Assembly (NCBI RefSeq): GCF_001428255.1
Contig: NZ_LMRW01000016.1
Span: 1-38,497 of the forward strand
Length of the DNA stretch: 38,497 nucleotides
From: Agromyces sp. Soil535
GTDB lineage: Bacteria > Actinomycetota > Actinomycetes > Actinomycetales > Microbacteriaceae
Reading direction: 5' to 3'
Below, piece after piece: positions 23,193-31,563 of this stretch. The notes under the pieces are model-generated. The model ran no database searches, was not told the DNA's origin, and worked only from the letters and a program-made list of their open reading frames with translations. A program made the position numbers and the translations under genes. Numbering within the stretch: the first letter of the stretch is position 1; each line of letters starts with the position of its first letter.

Positions 23193-24008
23193 ATGACAGC
23201 AACACCCAAGGTCGCGCTCGTAACCGGCGCCTCCTCAGGCATCGGCAAAGCCACAGCGATCGCCCTGGCCGCCGCAGGTTTCCAGGTGATCGGAACCGGC
23301 CGCCACACCGCCCGACTCACCGCGCCAGCCGGGGTGACCTACCTCGACCTCGACGTGACCAGCGACGAATCGGTCGCCGCAGCGGTCGAGCAGGTGATCG
23401 ACCGGTTCGGGCAGATCGACGTCCTGGTCAACAACGCCGGCGTCGGCGCCACCGGCGCAGCCGAGGAGTTCTCGATCACCCAGACGCAGGACATCTTCGA
23501 CATCAACGTCTACGGCGTCATCCGGATGACCAAGGCGGTCCTGCCGCACATGCGCGCCCAACGCCGCGGACGGATCATCAACGTCTCCTCTCTCAGCGGC
23601 TTCGTGCCCAGCCCGTTCATGGCCCTCTACGTCTCGACCAAGCACGCGGTCGAGGGCTGGTCCCAGTCGCTCGACCACGAGGTCCGCGACCAGGGCATCC
23701 GGGTCCTGCTCGTCGAGCCCGGCCCGATCAACACCCCGTTCGCAGGCCACAGCGTGCAAGCCGACACCCCCATGCCGCTCTACGCGGCGGGACGGCGCAA
23801 CTACGACGAGCTGATCGAGAAGAACCTCAGCAGCGGCGACGACCCCGCCGTCGTCGCCAACGTGATCGTCGCAGCGGCCACCGACCCGAACCCGAAACTC
23901 CGACGCACCGCCGGCACGACCGCCCGGACCATCAACGCGGTGTACCGCGTCGCCCCGGCCCGCAGCTTCGACCGCGTCATCCGCAGATTCAACCGGATGC
24001 CGACCTGA
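23193..24008 (+). CDS. Short-chain dehydrogenase/reductase
   Basis: A 271-residue SDR with TGASSGIG near residue 10, NNAGVGATG, and the catalytic pair in YVSTK; the length and FVPSPFMALY segment fit the retinol/17-beta-hydroxysteroid dehydrogenase-like group that reduces or oxidises hydroxyls on hydrophobic substrates. Two ATG codons are adjacent; AGGAG is 6 bases before the second (23193), which I prefer. It leads an operon with a crotonase, TetR-C and an esterase. The operator-like repeats upstream suggest TetR control. The substrate is unknown. Confidence 0.88.
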   Translation: MTATPKVALVTGASSGIGKATAIALAAAGFQVIGTGRHTARLTAPAGVTYLDLDVTSDESVAAAVEQVIDRFGQIDVLVNNAGVGATGAAEEFSITQTQDIFDINVYGVIRMTKAVLPHMRAQRRGRIINVSSLSGFVPSPFMALYVSTKHAVEGWSQSLDHEVRDQGIRVLLVEPGPINTPFAGHSVQADTPMPLYAAGRRNYDELIEKNLSSGDDPAVVANVIVAAATDPNPKLRRTAGTTARTINAVYRVAPARSFDRVIRRFNRMPT

Positions 24009-24059
24009 TCGCCCACCTTGGCTCTGTCAGAGACAACAACGACTACGGAGAGACGAATC

Positions 24060-25061
24060 ATGGCGTCTGAAGACAAAACAGGACTGGAAATAGAAGAACA
24101 CGGCACGACCTTGGTCGTCCGCATTAATGGCGGCGAGCATGCGCTGCTGGATCCAGGTATGGCCGCTCAACTCGGCAGACTCGTCGACCGGGCTGACAAG
24201 GATCCCAGCATCCACGCCGTCGTGTTCACCGGAGCGCATCCCGATCGATTCTTGAGCCACGCGGACATCACCTGGCTCCAAGAGGGCGGCGTCGGCTTTC
24301 CCCCCATCAGTACCCGTACCGCGGGGTTCGTCTTCCGCATAGCGACCGCAATCAACAAGATTCCGGGCATCAGGTCACTCGCAGGCAAGACCAAGCTGAA
24401 GACACTCCTGCAACTGGATGGCCTGCACGCGACGTTCCTGAAGATGAACGCGAGCGGCACCATCTTCATCGCGGCCCTCAACGGCTCGGCGCTCGCCATC
24501 GGCGCGGAATTCGCCTGGGCATGTGATGTGCGGATCATGGCAGATGGAGACTTCGTCATCGGCCTGACCGAAGTGCTGCTCGCACTCACCCCGGGCGGCG
24601 GGGGTTCCCAACGACTGACACGCTTGATCGGCTCCCGGCAATCGCTAGCCGCGATCCTCGAGGGAAAGCCGTTCACCCCTGCAGAAGCCCTCGCGCTCGG
24701 TGCTGTCGACGAAGTGGTACCGCAGAACAGGGTGCTCGAGCGCGCGATCGAGCGAGCTGAGTACCTGAGCCTGCGGTCGAAGAAGTCGCTCGGGGCGATC
24801 AAGCGGTCGGTGTACTTCGGCGCCTCGATGCCACTGTTGGACGGCCTGCAGTTCGAGCACGCGGAGTTCCTCGTGAGAGATCAGGCCGAAGAAGCCCAGA
24901 AGCGGATGCTCGAATACGTCGTCGCAACGGAAGCGACGGGCGATCTGCCCCTGCTGGACCCAAAGACGTACGCCCGCGCACTGCGCAAGGGTCGCATCGG
25001 CGCTGGTTCAAACGAAGAGAACGAACCACTCACACAACAGAGCCGCCGAGTCCGGGCGTAA
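24060..25061 (+). CDS. Enoyl-CoA hydratase/isomerase family protein
   Basis: A 333-residue crotonase-fold protein, longer than the usual 260 because of an insertion around residues 75-125 and a charged C-terminal tail. NGSALAIGAEFAWACDVRIM is the oxyanion-hole region; GLTEVLLALTPGGGGSQRL carries one acidic residue at the position of a catalytic glutamate. The ATG at 24060 follows GGAGAG; an upstream in-frame ATG at 24018 is not well placed. Unlike the crotonase at 4196 it begins with a weak first strand. It belongs to the SDR-TetR-C-esterase operon. It may be a hydratase, isomerase or ring-cleaving hydrolase; the sequence does not decide. Confidence 0.85.
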   Translation: MASEDKTGLEIEEHGTTLVVRINGGEHALLDPGMAAQLGRLVDRADKDPSIHAVVFTGAHPDRFLSHADITWLQEGGVGFPPISTRTAGFVFRIATAINKIPGIRSLAGKTKLKTLLQLDGLHATFLKMNASGTIFIAALNGSALAIGAEFAWACDVRIMADGDFVIGLTEVLLALTPGGGGSQRLTRLIGSRQSLAAILEGKPFTPAEALALGAVDEVVPQNRVLERAIERAEYLSLRSKKSLGAIKRSVYFGASMPLLDGLQFEHAEFLVRDQAEEAQKRMLEYVVATEATGDLPLLDPKTYARALRKGRIGAGSNEENEPLTQQSRRVRA

Positions 25062-25084
25062 GCCCGGCTGAGATGGAGGAACAC

Positions 25085-25672
25085 ATGGTGCGGTACACGA
25101 AAGAACACAAGCAGGAGACACGACAGCGGATCATTGCCACCGCCGGTCGACGGCTCAAGCGGGACGGCATCGACGGTTCTGGTGTCGCGACGCTCATGAA
25201 GGACGCGGGCCTGACCAATGGGGCCTTCTACGCCCACTTCGAATCCAAGGATGACCTCGTCGCCGCCGCGATCGCCGACCAGCAGCACACACTGCACGCG
25301 AACATCGTCGCGCAGGCGGAGCCCGGCCCGGCCGGCCTCGAGCAGGTCGTGCGCTGGTACCTGTCGGCCCAGCACCGGGACGACCCCGACGGCTGCCCCA
25401 ACGCGGCCCTGCTCGACGAGATCGGGCGCTCCGCGGAGACAACGCGCCAGGCGTACACCGATGGCGTGCTGGTGGTCATCGACGGCCTCGCCGCCCGCAT
25501 GGCACCCGAAGATCCGCTCTCGGCCCGCGTGAAGGCGCTCAGCCTGCTCGGCCTGATGGCCGGGACGCTGCAGCTTGCCCGCGCCCTGACCGACCGACAG
25601 CTCTCAGACGACCTCCTCGAGCAGGGCCTCCGCAATGCCTTGGCCCTGGTGGACGCCGAGCTCGGACCATGA
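25085..25672 (+). CDS. TetR/AcrR-family transcriptional regulator (TetR-C)
   Basis: A 195-residue regulator. The helix-turn-helix region spans about residues 10-55 and includes LMKDAGLTNGAFYAHFESKD; this resembles the YerO/TetR group with a C-terminal domain around WYLSAQHRDDPDGCPNAAL, where a conserved Cys is present. I chose the ATG at 25085 because GGAGG lies 5 bases before it; the ATG at 25073 overlaps that site. It is inside the SDR operon, so it probably autoregulates it through the repeats at 23099-23176. It overlaps an ATG of the next frame. A truncated relative lies at 22891-23040. Confidence 0.88.
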   Translation: MVRYTKEHKQETRQRIIATAGRRLKRDGIDGSGVATLMKDAGLTNGAFYAHFESKDDLVAAAIADQQHTLHANIVAQAEPGPAGLEQVVRWYLSAQHRDDPDGCPNAALLDEIGRSAETTRQAYTDGVLVVIDGLAARMAPEDPLSARVKALSLLGLMAGTLQLARALTDRQLSDDLLEQGLRNALALVDAELGP

Positions 25673-25734
25673 CCCACATTTCCGCGACACGCCTCGGCAC
25701 ACCCAGCGACGTCGCTACATCAGACAGGAACACC

Positions 25735-26691
25735 ATGACCACGCAACCCTTCAACCCGCAGCTGCGGGCCGCGCGGTTCCTTCCCCGCACCATCATCACT
25801 GCCCGAAGGCTTCCCACGCTCCGTGTCCTCACCAAGCTCACCGGGAGCGCTCGACGGCCGGACGCGCAGGTCGTCTCCGTGAACGCCGACGTGTCAGTGC
25901 ACGTCTTCCGGCCGGCATCGGCCCGGCCTCGGACTCCGGCGCTGCTGTGGCTCCACGGCGGCGGAATGGTGCTCGGCGACGCGGCGCAGGACAGCGACTT
26001 CTGCCGCCGGATCGCCGATCAGCTCAACATCGTCGTCGTCTCGGTGGAGTACCGGCTCGCACCCGAACACCCGTTCCCGACGCCGCTGGAAGACTGCTAT
26101 ACCGCGCTGCAATGGCTCGCCCGCCAGCCCGACATCGACCCCGCACGCATCGCCATCGGCGGCCAGAGCGCCGGCGGCGGTCTGGCCGCAGCGCTGGCGC
26201 TACTGGCGAAGGAACGCGGCGAGATCCGTCCGGTCCTGCAACTGCTGTCCTACCCGATGCTGGACGACCGGACCACCACCCGCACCGACATCGACCCGCG
26301 GCGGCTGCGCATCTGGAGCCCGCGCAGCAACCGGTTCGGCTGGCGCGCCTACCTCGGCGCCACCGCCTCGGACGGCAACGTGCCCACGCTGGCCGCGCCG
26401 GCCCGCTACGACGACCTCTCCGGCCTTCCGCCCGCATGGATCGGCGTCGGCACCAACGACCTGTTCCACGACGAGGACGTCGCCTACGCCCGGCGACTGC
26501 AGCAGGCCGGCGTCGCCAGCACCCTTCACGTCGTGCCCGGCGCCTACCACAACTTCGACTCCATCGAAGCGAAAACCGCGGTCTCCCGGGCCTTCCTCCA
26601 GGCCCAAACCACCGCACTGGACGAAGCACTCAACACGGCTGAACGGACGCACACGATGGGTCAGCCGCCCGCGCCCATCTCGCGCAGCTGA
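25735..26691 (+). CDS. Alpha/beta hydrolase of the hormone-sensitive-lipase (HSL) family
   Basis: A 318-residue carboxylesterase-like enzyme. LWLHGGGMVLGD holds the HGGG oxyanion motif, IGGQSAGGGLAAAL the nucleophile Ser, a conserved Asp follows in GTNDLFHDED, and the catalytic His is in PGAYHNFD. The preferred ATG at 25735 has ACAGGAA upstream; a start at 25669 overlapping the TetR-C stop would add 22 residues. The last residues (about TMGQPPAPISRS) do not look like the family's usual end: they are read from sequence that in another frame belongs to a broken hydrolase, so a deletion has probably replaced the original terminus. The catalytic core is complete, so activity is plausible. Confidence 0.85.
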   Translation: MTTQPFNPQLRAARFLPRTIITARRLPTLRVLTKLTGSARRPDAQVVSVNADVSVHVFRPASARPRTPALLWLHGGGMVLGDAAQDSDFCRRIADQLNIVVVSVEYRLAPEHPFPTPLEDCYTALQWLARQPDIDPARIAIGGQSAGGGLAAALALLAKERGEIRPVLQLLSYPMLDDRTTTRTDIDPRRLRIWSPRSNRFGWRAYLGATASDGNVPTLAAPARYDDLSGLPPAWIGVGTNDLFHDEDVAYARRLQQAGVASTLHVVPGAYHNFDSIEAKTAVSRAFLQAQTTALDEALNTAERTHTMGQPPAPISRS

Positions 26692-26992
26692 AGGAACGCA
26701 CGACGGGGCGCGACAAGCCGGTCAGCCCGGGGACGTACCGCGCACAGATGACTGCCCTGCGCCGCTGGGGCCTGCAGGCGCCTGAAAGCGCCGGCCGAGT
26801 GGTCGTCGGTCGTCGGCCAGGTGCTCATCGTCCACGGCGAAAGCGACCGGCTGGGTGCCGCCCGCGAACGCCATCGAGCTGGCCCGGCTGCTTCCCGGCG
26901 CGACGGTGACGGTGTACCCCGACTCCGGCCACGGCGCCGTCTTCCAGTACCACCGCGAGTTCGACACCGCGCGTGATTTCCTCCGCCGATAG
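26640..26992 (+). pseudogene. C-terminal remnant of an alpha/beta hydrolase
   Basis: Pieces in different frames match the C-terminal third of the intact hydrolase at 2454-3314: HLAQLKERTTGRD and MTALRRWG (like LQERTVDRD and LKAIKKWG), then VGQVLIVHGESDRL, then VTVYPDSGHGAVFQYH (like VIYPDSGHGGIFQFH) to a TAG. At least two frameshifts are needed, and the N-terminal two-thirds with the nucleophile are missing. The remnant begins inside the 3' end of the HSL-type gene, marking a deletion junction near 26640. It lies just before a broken quinone oxidoreductase, so relatives of two genes of the 1.4-3.3 kb operon were once here, in the opposite order. Confidence 0.78.
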
Positions 26993-27065
26993 CTCCCCCA
27001 CCGCAGCGTCATCCGCTATCAGCACAAGCCAACCGAACAACACCAGACCACGAAGGAACGTCACC

Positions 27066-27446
27066 ATGCGCGCGTTTGTCGTCAGCAGGTACAAAGGAGC
27101 CGCTGCAGGAAGCGGACGTCCCCGAGCCCGTCGTCGGGGAGCACGACGTGCTCGTCCAGGTCCAGGCCGCTGGGCTCAACGTCGTCGACGAAAAGATCCG
27201 GGCGGGGGCGTTCAAGTCGTTCCTCCGGTACGAGCTGCCGCAGGTCATGGGCAGCGACGTCGCCGGAACGGTGATCGGCGTCGGCGCGAAGGTGTGGGCG
27301 TTCGCGCTCGGCGACCAAGTGTATGCCCAGCTTCGCACGGACCGCATCGGAACCTTCGCTGAGCGCATCGCGGTGCCCGAGGCCGACGTAGCCCTCAAGC
27401 CGGCGACGGTCACCCTCGAGGAGGCGGGCTCGTTGCCGCTGGTGGC
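27066..27446 (+). pseudogene. 5' remnant of a zinc-free quinone oxidoreductase gene
   Basis: The start MRAFVVSRYKG matches the intact protein at 1404-2402. An extra A in the run near 27093-27096 shifts the frame, after which EADVPEPVVGEHDVL through EEAGSLPLVA continues the match in the second frame. Homology ends at 27446, at the residue corresponding to about 127 of the intact protein; beyond this the opposite strand encodes a Gfo/Idh/MocA fragment. The Rossmann domain is gone. With the 3' stub at 116-208, the window contains two non-overlapping ends of genes of this family. Confidence 0.82.
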
Positions 27447-27857
27447 CCGCAATCGCAGGAACCCGGGGGTGAATTTCATCCACATGGCCTCCATCAGGAA
27501 GACGCCCTGTGCGGCGGCAAGACCGAACAGGTCCGCGACCTCGGCGGCGTTCATCGCCATCGGTTTCTCGACCAGCACATGCTTGGCTGCCAGTAGGGCC
27601 TCGCGGCTCATGATGTGGTGGGTGGCGAACGGGGTCGCTAGGTAGATGGCATCGATCGAGTCGTCGGCGAGGATGGCAGCGTAGTCGGCCGTCGCGTTCG
27701 CGATTCCGAATTCCGTGGCGAAGCGCGCCGCCTTTTCGAGGTTCCGGCTGTGTACCACGACGGCTTCGGCTCCTGCGCATCGGGCCAGGTCGGCAGTGAT
27801 CGAGCGCGAGATCGTGCCGGTGCCGATGATGGCCCACCGCTGCGGGGACGCGGTCAC
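27447..27857 (-). pseudogene. Gfo/Idh/MocA-family oxidoreductase, truncated after its N-terminal domain
   Basis: A GTG at 27857 overlapping the GH1 stop as GTGA starts a frame with the Rossmann motif AIIGTGTISRS, then YLATPFATHH and the EKPMAMN signature, where the Lys of EKP is catalytic in this family. After about 137 of the usual 330-350 residues, at FLRLR, homology stops at the junction with the oxidoreductase stub. The frame stays open to 27009 through the antisense of that stub, so a chimeric product could be made but would lack the substrate domain. It was probably the last gene of the sugar operon, oxidising a sugar or derivative. Confidence 0.8.
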
Positions 27858-29056
27858 GCTGGCAACCCACCACGGCGGGCGACGTCTCCGAGCCAAGCGA
27901 GGCTCGGCTTGGGAGTGCGCTCGAAGGTTTCCCGATCGACGGCGATCAGCCCGAAGGTCGGTTCCCAGTGGCCCCATTCGTAGTTGTCGAGTGCTGTCCA
28001 GTGCAGGTACCCGCGGACGTCGATACTGTCGGCCATCGCGGAGAATAGGCCGCTGAGTGCTCCGGAGGTGTAGCTGATGCGCCGGGCATCGTCTCCGATC
28101 GCGATTCCGTTCTCGGTCACGAGGATCGGGACGCCTCCGGTGACTTCCCAGGTGTGCCGAACGGCCAATCCCAGCGCGTCCGGACGGTAGGCCGTTCCGA
28201 CGAGGGTGTTGTCGGGATGTGGGGCGTGTGGCACGAGTCCGTTCTCGTCCACCTGCTGGGTGGAGTAGGCCTGCACGCCGATGAAGTCGTCGCCGCGGGC
28301 AGCCTCGAGGTAGAGGTCTTCCAGTGCGTACTGGATCTCACGGTGCTTGGTCTCGTTGCCTGGGCTCGCGGTAAGGGCTTGGTTCGCAACGGTCCAGCCG
28401 ACCTTCGCACCAGTCGCATCGCGGATGAGATCGCGAACGGCGTGATGCGCCTCGACGAAGCGACGGCCGACCTCCGGGTCCGGGATCGGGAGCAGCGGTT
28501 GGACCGCGCCCTCGACAGTCGGGCTCTGCCACTCCGGCAGCTCCCCTGACTCGGCCGCTCGGGCCATCTCGATCATCATGGTCATCATGTTGGGTTCGTT
28601 GATGGTGGCTACCCACTCCACCCCGTCGAGGATGGGGATCACGGTGCGCACGTAGCGGATGAAGTGGTCGACTGCGTCATCCGCCAGCCAACCGCCCAGC
28701 TCAGCGAACCACTGCGGATTGGTGAAATGGTGGAGGGTCACAACGGGCGTGAGGCCCAGGTTCCTGGCCGTGTCGATCATCCGGCGGTAGTGCGCGAGCT
28801 GCGCCCGCGAGATCTGACCCTGCCGCGGTTCGATACGAGCCCACTCGATGCCGAAACGGTACGCGTTCAGGCCCGCGTCCGCGAGCAGGCGCATGTCCTC
28901 GGGGAATCGGTGGTACGAGTCGATAGCGTCGCCGCTCGGCACCATTCCTGGGATGGATTCCTCCCGAGCCCACCAGTCGCTGCTCACGTTGTTGCCCTCG
29001 ATCTGAAGCGGGGCGGATGAGGCTCCCCAGAGGAATCCGCGCTCGACGTTCATCAT
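27854..29056 (-). CDS. Glycoside hydrolase family 1 beta-glycosidase
   Basis: A 400-residue TIM-barrel enzyme, a little shorter than typical GH1 proteins. FLWGASSAPLQIEG is the family start signature; TINEPN gives the acid/base Glu154 and LVTENG the nucleophile Glu315; LHWTALDNYEW is the conserved aglycone/glycone-site segment near the end. No signal peptide, so it likely cleaves imported beta-glycosides in the cytoplasm. AAGGA precedes two adjacent ATG codons; the first overlaps the upstream glycosidase stop as ATGA. It is followed by the truncated Gfo/Idh/MocA gene in the same operon. The glycone (glucose, galactose, other) cannot be fixed from sequence. Confidence 0.92.
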   Translation of the reverse strand: MMNVERGFLWGASSAPLQIEGNNVSSDWWAREESIPGMVPSGDAIDSYHRFPEDMRLLADAGLNAYRFGIEWARIEPRQGQISRAQLAHYRRMIDTARNLGLTPVVTLHHFTNPQWFAELGGWLADDAVDHFIRYVRTVIPILDGVEWVATINEPNMMTMMIEMARAAESGELPEWQSPTVEGAVQPLLPIPDPEVGRRFVEAHHAVRDLIRDATGAKVGWTVANQALTASPGNETKHREIQYALEDLYLEAARGDDFIGVQAYSTQQVDENGLVPHAPHPDNTLVGTAYRPDALGLAVRHTWEVTGGVPILVTENGIAIGDDARRISYTSGALSGLFSAMADSIDVRGYLHWTALDNYEWGHWEPTFGLIAVDRETFERTPKPSLAWLGDVARRGGLPA

Positions 29057-30717
29057 GTCCTTCCTTCGTTGGCTTTGTAGCGGTGATACGGACGCTCGAC
29101 GACCTCAGCCGCCCGATCATGGCGGGGCAGCCGGTACACCGAGAATTGAGAGATGCCGGTATGGGCGTAGTCCATCGGGATGGGAAATGGACTGAGGGTT
29201 CGCTGTACGGGCGGGTGGAGGATCGCCGCGCCACCCGCGGTCTCGTCTCCGTTGAGCCAGCGGGCGCGGCTGCCATCGGAGCCGAGCTCCTCGACAGACT
29301 CCAGCCCGACCTGCCATTCCGAGTCGCGGTCGTGGAGTTCGATGCGGAATCCACGGCCGACGGCGAGGTAGTGGTCCCCACCGAGATCAACCACCATGCC
29401 ATACCCGTGCGCGCCAGCGGGGTCGACACCGATCCCCGCCAGGCGACTGAGCGAGAGGACAGTGCGCCCGAGCTTGCGGGTCACGGATGGGATCGCATCG
29501 GAAAGGTGGAAACCGACGCTCCCTCCTCCTGCTGCGGAGCCTTTCCGGGCGGCGTGTGCAGCCGCGAGGAGTCGGTAGGCGTCGGCGAGCGGACTGATCT
29601 CGGAGTTCTCGGCAGAGTCGACGCCGAAGGGCGAGATGCCGATCGCATGGTATTGACCCATCGCCAGGAACGCGGTGCCGATCCCGGACAGGTCGCGTCG
29701 CTGTTCGGGAATGAACAGCCCTCGCGAGACTTCGGCGAAGGCTCCCAAGATCGTGTCGGGGTCCCCGAAGTACAGGTCGGGAACCAGCAGGTCCAAACTG
29801 GGCGCGGCCGTTGTCCACACGTCGGCGACACGTGGAAGGGGTCCGCCGCTGGGGTAGGTTCCGGGAACTTGGCCGCCGCCGACAGCGAATCCTTCGACTT
29901 CCATCTCGATCTCGCTGTCCAGCCAAGCGTTCACGAAGAGCGGCAGCGCGGTCACCTGCCGTGCTCGGGACGCAAGACGCTCCACGAGGGATGCATAGCC
30001 CCAGGCCATGAATGCCTCGTCGCGCCCGAGCGGGTCGCCCGATACGGCAGACCACGATTGCGACGTACCCTGCTCGAACCCGGGTCGATGTGCAAGGGCG
30101 TCCTGCAAGTTCAGCGGTATCGGGGCGTGGAACGCGGCGTTCGCCCATTCCGAGTTGTCCCGGGAAGCGCCCAGCAACCCGATTTCGTTTTCAATCTGGA
30201 TCATCAGCACGGTGCGCTGGTCGGAGTCGATCGCCTCGACGTATTCGACGAGAGCGTGGAACGCGTCCGCGTCGAGCTCGGTCGGGCCGAACGGCGTCAG
30301 TGTGTCGGACAATCTTCCGTCGGCGAGAACGCAGCGGGGATAGCGCTCCCAGTCCCTCTTGACCCACGCCGGCGCGTAGCTGGAGGAACCGTTCTTCCAC
30401 GCTCCGAACCAGAGAAGCACCAGACGCATCCCAGCCTTCCGCGCTTCGGACACGAGCACATCGACGGAGGAGAAGTCGAATGTGCCCTGGATCGGCTCCA
30501 CGGATTCCCACGTCACGCTCGCGAGGATGGTGTTCGCGTTGACGGCCTGCGCGACCTCGAGCCCGCGCGCCAGCGCGTTCGCACCGGAGGGTGAGGAGTT
30601 GTGCAGTTCGATGCCGAGAACGGGAAATGCCGTGCCGTCGACGATCAGCTGCGCACGGTCGGTGGTGCGGTCGAGGTAGGGGGCGGTGTCGGTGGCTGTG
30701 GTGCTCGTGTTGGTCAT
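29053..30717 (-). CDS. GH35/GH42-like beta-galactosidase-type glycosidase (DUF5597 architecture)
   Basis: A 554-residue cytoplasmic glycosidase. The N-terminal TIM barrel has FPVLGIELHNSSPS, TWESVEPIQGTFDF and IQIENEIG, where Glu178 would be the acid/base as in GH35/GH42 clan members. The region after about 300 (LLVPDLYFG, then LAVGRGFRIEL) resembles the DUF5597 C-terminal beta domain found with such barrels. The ATG at 30717 overlaps the permease stop as ATGA; the open frame far upstream is antisense to the permease and not real. It would remove beta-linked galactose or a related sugar from an imported oligosaccharide or glycoside, together with the GH1 enzyme. The family assignment is by motif. 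Confidence 0.78.
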   Translation of the reverse strand: MTNTSTTATDTAPYLDRTTDRAQLIVDGTAFPVLGIELHNSSPSGANALARGLEVAQAVNANTILASVTWESVEPIQGTFDFSSVDVLVSEARKAGMRLVLLWFGAWKNGSSSYAPAWVKRDWERYPRCVLADGRLSDTLTPFGPTELDADAFHALVEYVEAIDSDQRTVLMIQIENEIGLLGASRDNSEWANAAFHAPIPLNLQDALAHRPGFEQGTSQSWSAVSGDPLGRDEAFMAWGYASLVERLASRARQVTALPLFVNAWLDSEIEMEVEGFAVGGGQVPGTYPSGGPLPRVADVWTTAAPSLDLLVPDLYFGDPDTILGAFAEVSRGLFIPEQRRDLSGIGTAFLAMGQYHAIGISPFGVDSAENSEISPLADAYRLLAAAHAARKGSAAGGGSVGFHLSDAIPSVTRKLGRTVLSLSRLAGIGVDPAGAHGYGMVVDLGGDHYLAVGRGFRIELHDRDSEWQVGLESVEELGSDGSRARWLNGDETAGGAAILHPPVQRTLSPFPIPMDYAHTGISQFSVYRLPRHDRAAEVVERPYHRYKANEGRT

Positions 30718-31562
30718 TTGATTCCCGTGCTCGCGATTCCCTGGATGAAGTAGCGCTGGAGAAAGAGGAAGATGAGGATCATCGGCAGCACCACGACGAC
30801 CGAGCCGGCCAATAGGAGGCCGTAGTTCGTGCCGTTGGCTCCGACGGCGAACAGCGCGAGCGCCACTGGCAGGGTGTACATGTCGTCGGTTTGGGCGATC
30901 ACCAGAGGCCAGAGGAAGTTGTTCCACTGCGCGAGGAAGGTGAGGATCGCAAGCGTCGCCAACGCCGGCCCTGACAGCGGCAGGATCAACCGGAAGAAGA
31001 TTCGGACCTCTCCTGCGCCGTCGATCCGGGCGGCTTCGAGGAGCGAGTCGGGAATCTCGCCGATGAACTGCCGCATGAGGAAGACACCGAGGGGTGTGAC
31101 CACGTAGGGCAGGATCAGGCCGATGTAGCTGTTGGCCATTCCCAGGTTGCTCACCTGCACGAACAGGGGCACGAACGTCGCGATGCCCGGCACCACCAGC
31201 ATCAGCAGCACGAGCGAGAAGAGCAACTTCTTGCCGGCGAAGTCGATCTTCGCGAGGGCGTAGCCGGCCATCGAGCAGAAGAGCAGGTTGCCGATGACGC
31301 ACGCCACTGCGACCAGCACGCTGTTGAAGAAGTACAGCCCGAAGTTCTGCTTGGCGAGCAGGTCGGTGAAGTTGGACAGCGTGGGATTCTCGGGGAGCCA
31401 CTGGTTGGGGTTGGCGAGGATCTCTCCGGTCGGCTTGATCGAGCCGAGCAGCATCCACGCGAACGGCGCCAGTGTGATGACGAGTCCGAGCGACAGCAGG
31501 ATATAGATCAGCGCACGCGGCGAAGGTCGCCGCAGGGTGCGCCGCGGGGCGGCGATAGTCAT
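30714..31562 (-). CDS. Carbohydrate ABC transporter permease, MalG family
   Basis: A 282-residue inner-membrane protein with six predicted helices. The EAA coupling loop is EAARIDGAGEVRIFFRLILP, the contact point for the ATPase. The start MTIAAPRRTLRRPSPR is a basic cytoplasmic leader before the first helix. It is one base from the upstream permease gene's stop and overlaps the next glycosidase by 4 bases. It would form the sugar channel with the MalF-type partner encoded just upstream. No ATPase gene is present in the operon. Confidence 0.92.
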   Translation of the reverse strand: MTIAAPRRTLRRPSPRALIYILLSLGLVITLAPFAWMLLGSIKPTGEILANPNQWLPENPTLSNFTDLLAKQNFGLYFFNSVLVAVACVIGNLLFCSMAGYALAKIDFAGKKLLFSLVLLMLVVPGIATFVPLFVQVSNLGMANSYIGLILPYVVTPLGVFLMRQFIGEIPDSLLEAARIDGAGEVRIFFRLILPLSGPALATLAILTFLAQWNNFLWPLVIAQTDDMYTLPVALALFAVGANGTNYGLLLAGSVVVVLPMILIFLFLQRYFIQGIASTGIK

Positions 31563-31563
31563 G

